This document shows, in pieces, positions 62,044 to 64,000 of a stretch of DNA of 64,000 nucleotides. Every line of letters begins with the position of its first letter. Position 1 is the first letter of the stretch. The stretch comes from Vulcanimicrobiota bacterium. GTDB lineage: Bacteria; Vulcanimicrobiota; Xenobia; Xenobiales; JADMJV01. A program made the translations under genes and the position numbers. The notes beneath the pieces were generated by a model that did no database searches, had not been told where the DNA came from, and worked only from the letters and a program-made list of their open reading frames with translations. Location of the stretch: positions 186,001-250,000 of the forward strand of contig JAHBVR010000004.1 in the NCBI GenBank assembly GCA_019637395.1, read 5' to 3'.

Positions 62044-63651
62044 CTAATTTTCCAGCCAGCTACACAGACGAATGCGGTCTTCCAGCTTGAGGACGCTGTT
62101 CAGGTCGACTTCCACTGTCGGACCCGTCGGCCCCGAGCTTCCGGGCTGGCCGGGATTCAGATCGGAGCCTGTGTGCGCAGGGTCGCCGAGTAGTCCCTTT
62201 TTGATGCGGCGAACGGGCGCGAACGGCACATCAGGGACCGCCCAGGTGCCGGTTTTCGGAGGGAAAACGTTCCCCAGCAGCTCCCCCAGGTCGTCGACTC
62301 GGGGGTGTTCATAAGTTTGCGTCCCGGAGGCATCATAGATACGCACATGGTAGCGGCTGGTACCATTCAGCAGATACTTGACGATGCTGACGTAGGCTGA
62401 AGGAGGATTCGGGTCTTCGGGTGATTGCGTAGTCCATTTGTCCAGACCCTCGGGGCTCAGCCGGATCCAGAGTACGTTGTCCGGAGGAGCCAGCTGCACC
62501 GTAACTTGGCTGCTGGAGGGCAAGGAAACCAGGCGAGAATCCTGGAAACTGGAGTCTTTCTGTGTCACCAGCGTGCCCAGCACGCTCAAGGAGTGGGCTT
62601 CAAAAGTCCCGCCCGAGTAGACCAGACCACTCACCTGGGAATGGTCCGGGTTGCTGCCGCGCAGCTTCATGTCGCCCTGGCTGAGCAGTGCCAGGGAATC
62701 GCTGCCCTCGAGTTGACTGGCCTGGTTGACTTCCAGCTTGCCGGTGCTGACCACCATGCCCTTGCCGGTGATCTTGCCGCTCACTTCCAGATCTCCATCC
62801 ACATAAAGCAGGCCGCCGTCCAGCGCCAGGTCGCCTTGCACGCGCACCAGGCCCTGACCACGAAAAGCGCCGCTCAGAGGGTCGTCCCAGTGATTGGGGC
62901 CGGGAGCTACGGTGGCGCTGGCCAGTCCCAGGCGCTGGGGATCGAATTTGTCCATCTGCAGGAGCGGAATGGTTACCGGGTTGCTGCCCACGCGGGTTTC
63001 GCCTTCCACCACGATGGTTTCGGGCTGAACCAGGGAGCGCTGGACCTGCCCGGCCGTCTGCAGGTCTCCGGAAATGTGGGTCCTGGGCCCCAGGGTGACA
63101 TCGTCATTGGCCACCACGTCGGCCGGCTGAAGTTGGAGATTGTCGAGATGATCGGGAGCGGAATCGAGCTTGCCGATCTCCAACCCGTCCGTGCGCAGCT
63201 TGCCGCCGCTGGCCACCGCCCAGGGGAAGGGGGGCACCACCAGCGTGACGGTTACGGTCTGGCGGACTCCCCGGCATGTTCCCACCGAGTAGAGGCGCAC
63301 TCCGTTAGGGGGGACTACCTCGCCCCGAGAGTCCACCACGCTCTGAGGATTCTCCAAATTGTTGCAGGATTCCCCGTCGTCAAAGCTGAGGCGAGCCGTG
63401 CAATCACCCTCCAGGGTCAATTGGAAGGGACGGGTGGCCTGGCCGGGCTGGCCCAACTTGGTGTCGTGGTAGATGCGCTCGATCACCAGGCTGGCCAGCG
63501 AGCGGGCCACGTTCAGAGCGGCGCGGCGCTGCCGGGCGCGCGCTAGCAAAGTATGTTCGGCGATCACACCCCCGGCCAGGGCCAGGCCCAGAGCGGCCAG
63601 CAGGCTGATGACGATCAGCACCGTGCCCAGCGACATGCCGCGCCGCTTCAT
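62044..63651 (-). CDS. Prepilin-like protein with beta-solenoid-like body
   Basis: About 535 residues. MKRRG|MSLGTVLIVISLLAALGLALAGG looks like a prepilin leader and helix, but position +5 is Thr/Val rather than Glu, as in PilX/GspK-type proteins. The body has repeats like VQGDLALDGGLLYVDGDLEVSGKITGKGMVVSTGKLEVN in shorter form, typical of beta-solenoids or bactofilin-like folds. Its ATG overlaps the stop of the upstream pilin gene (ATGA). Confidence 0.72.
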   Translation of the reverse strand: MKRRGMSLGTVLIVISLLAALGLALAGGVIAEHTLLARARQRRAALNVARSLASLVIERIYHDTKLGQPGQATRPFQLTLEGDCTARLSFDDGESCNNLENPQSVVDSRGEVVPPNGVRLYSVGTCRGVRQTVTVTLVVPPFPWAVASGGKLRTDGLEIGKLDSAPDHLDNLQLQPADVVANDDVTLGPRTHISGDLQTAGQVQRSLVQPETIVVEGETRVGSNPVTIPLLQMDKFDPQRLGLASATVAPGPNHWDDPLSGAFRGQGLVRVQGDLALDGGLLYVDGDLEVSGKITGKGMVVSTGKLEVNQASQLEGSDSLALLSQGDMKLRGSNPDHSQVSGLVYSGGTFEAHSLSVLGTLVTQKDSSFQDSRLVSLPSSSQVTVQLAPPDNVLWIRLSPEGLDKWTTQSPEDPNPPSAYVSIVKYLLNGTSRYHVRIYDASGTQTYEHPRVDDLGELLGNVFPPKTGTWAVPDVPFAPVRRIKKGLLGDPAHTGSDLNPGQPGSSGPTGPTVEVDLNSVLKLEDRIRLCSWLEN

Positions 63652-64000
63652 CGATTCAGCCTCTGCACCAGGGTCTCGCGCACCAGCTCGCCTTTTTCCC
63701 ACTGGAGCTGCAGGCGTAACAGCACCAGCAGTTTCGGATCGGAGTCGGCGTAGGCCAGCACCTGGACCTCCCCGCTCACGGGAAGTTCGCGCCAACGAGC
63801 CTGCACCGCTTGAACCTTGCCTACCGGCCAGTTTTCGCAAGCGTAAAGCTCCAATAGCGAGCGGGCGCGCGCATCAAACTCTTCCGCGCGCTGCACGCTG
63901 CGCAGGGTGGTCATGGCGGTAGGAAAGAGGTTGAGCAGGAAAACACTGACGCTGACCAGCAGGGCTAGTGAAACGATCACCTCCACCAACGTCAGACCGC
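63648..64000 (-). CDS. Type II pseudopilin, truncated at window end
   Basis: The frame is open to the edge. The first visible residues, G|LTLVEVIVSLALLVSVSVFLLN, are a prepilin cleavage site and helix with Glu at +5; only the start codon and leader are missing. The head is short (about 90 residues). Coupled with the next gene by ATGA; more pilin genes may lie beyond the window. Confidence 0.78.
   Translation of the reverse strand, partial: GLTLVEVIVSLALLVSVSVFLLNLFPTAMTTLRSVQRAEEFDARARSLLELYACENWPVGKVQAVQARWRELPVSGEVQVLAYADSDPKLLVLLRLQLQWEKGELVRETLVQRLNR

Overview
The window is about 64 kb of GC-rich, densely coding bacterial DNA with about 60 protein genes on both strands. I see no rRNA, tRNA, CRISPR array or insertion sequence. 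Several features suggest a diderm with complex regulation: Ser/Thr kinases (one with FHA and cyclic-nucleotide partners), a PilZ-like protein, many type II pseudopilins, a signal-peptide lipoprotein, and a recurring CxxC-x10-CxxC zinc-ribbon protein family. The mix resembles Myxococcota or poorly cultivated phyla such as Armatimonadota or the Eremiobacterota/Xenobia group. I cannot place it more precisely from sequence alone.

Layout. 1-10.5 kb: end of a Tlc-type nucleotide transporter, a zinc-ribbon/TPR membrane protein, a HupE-like protein, a TPR lipoprotein, a four-repeat MshEN-like protein with no ATPase, a CPA2 antiporter and ornithine aminotransferase. 10.7-19.6 kb: a coupled methyltransferase/PIG-L/desaturase operon, an RNase II/R enzyme, a Ku-LigD end-joining pair and a small-ORF/nucleotidyltransferase pair. 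19.6-25.2 kb: a minus-strand signalling cluster of AAA ATPase, Ser/Thr kinase, PilZ-like protein and a kinase fused to a decayed phosphorelay. 26.3-32.6 kb: a seven-gene minus-strand operon with a heme-oxygenase-like oxidase, desaturase, BtaA-like DUF3419 enzyme, GNAT, M64 peptidase and two zinc alcohol dehydrogenases; this is the best candidate for an undescribed biosynthetic system. 32.7-34.7 kb: an FHA/decayed-GGDEF protein coupled to a cyclic-nucleotide-binding kinase.

34.7-38.2 kb: small orphan proteins, three of them preceded by the same leader element, which can fold as a pseudoknot onto the ribosome-binding site. A fourth copy lies at 47.9-48.0 kb on the other strand. 38.2-47 kb: a pseudopilin-propeller fusion, a histidine kinase, a REC-BTAD regulator and a coupled pseudopilin/GspF operon. 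47-57.7 kb: orphan Gly/Ala-rich proteins, nuclease, lytic transglycosylase, zinc-ribbon proteins, phosphatase, rhomboid, a minimal sirtuin-like protein, VOC and M23 proteins. 57.8-64 kb: an orphan GHKL-like protein with an adjacent decayed paralogue, a deiminase-family enzyme, and two more pseudopilin-like genes running off the window.

Translational coupling is very common. ATGA/GTGA overlaps join genes at 11578, 12258, 30215, 31150, 31989, 45004, 45956, 56075 and 63648, with TGATG or TAATG junctions at 21796, 28358 and 33466. These define the operons well.
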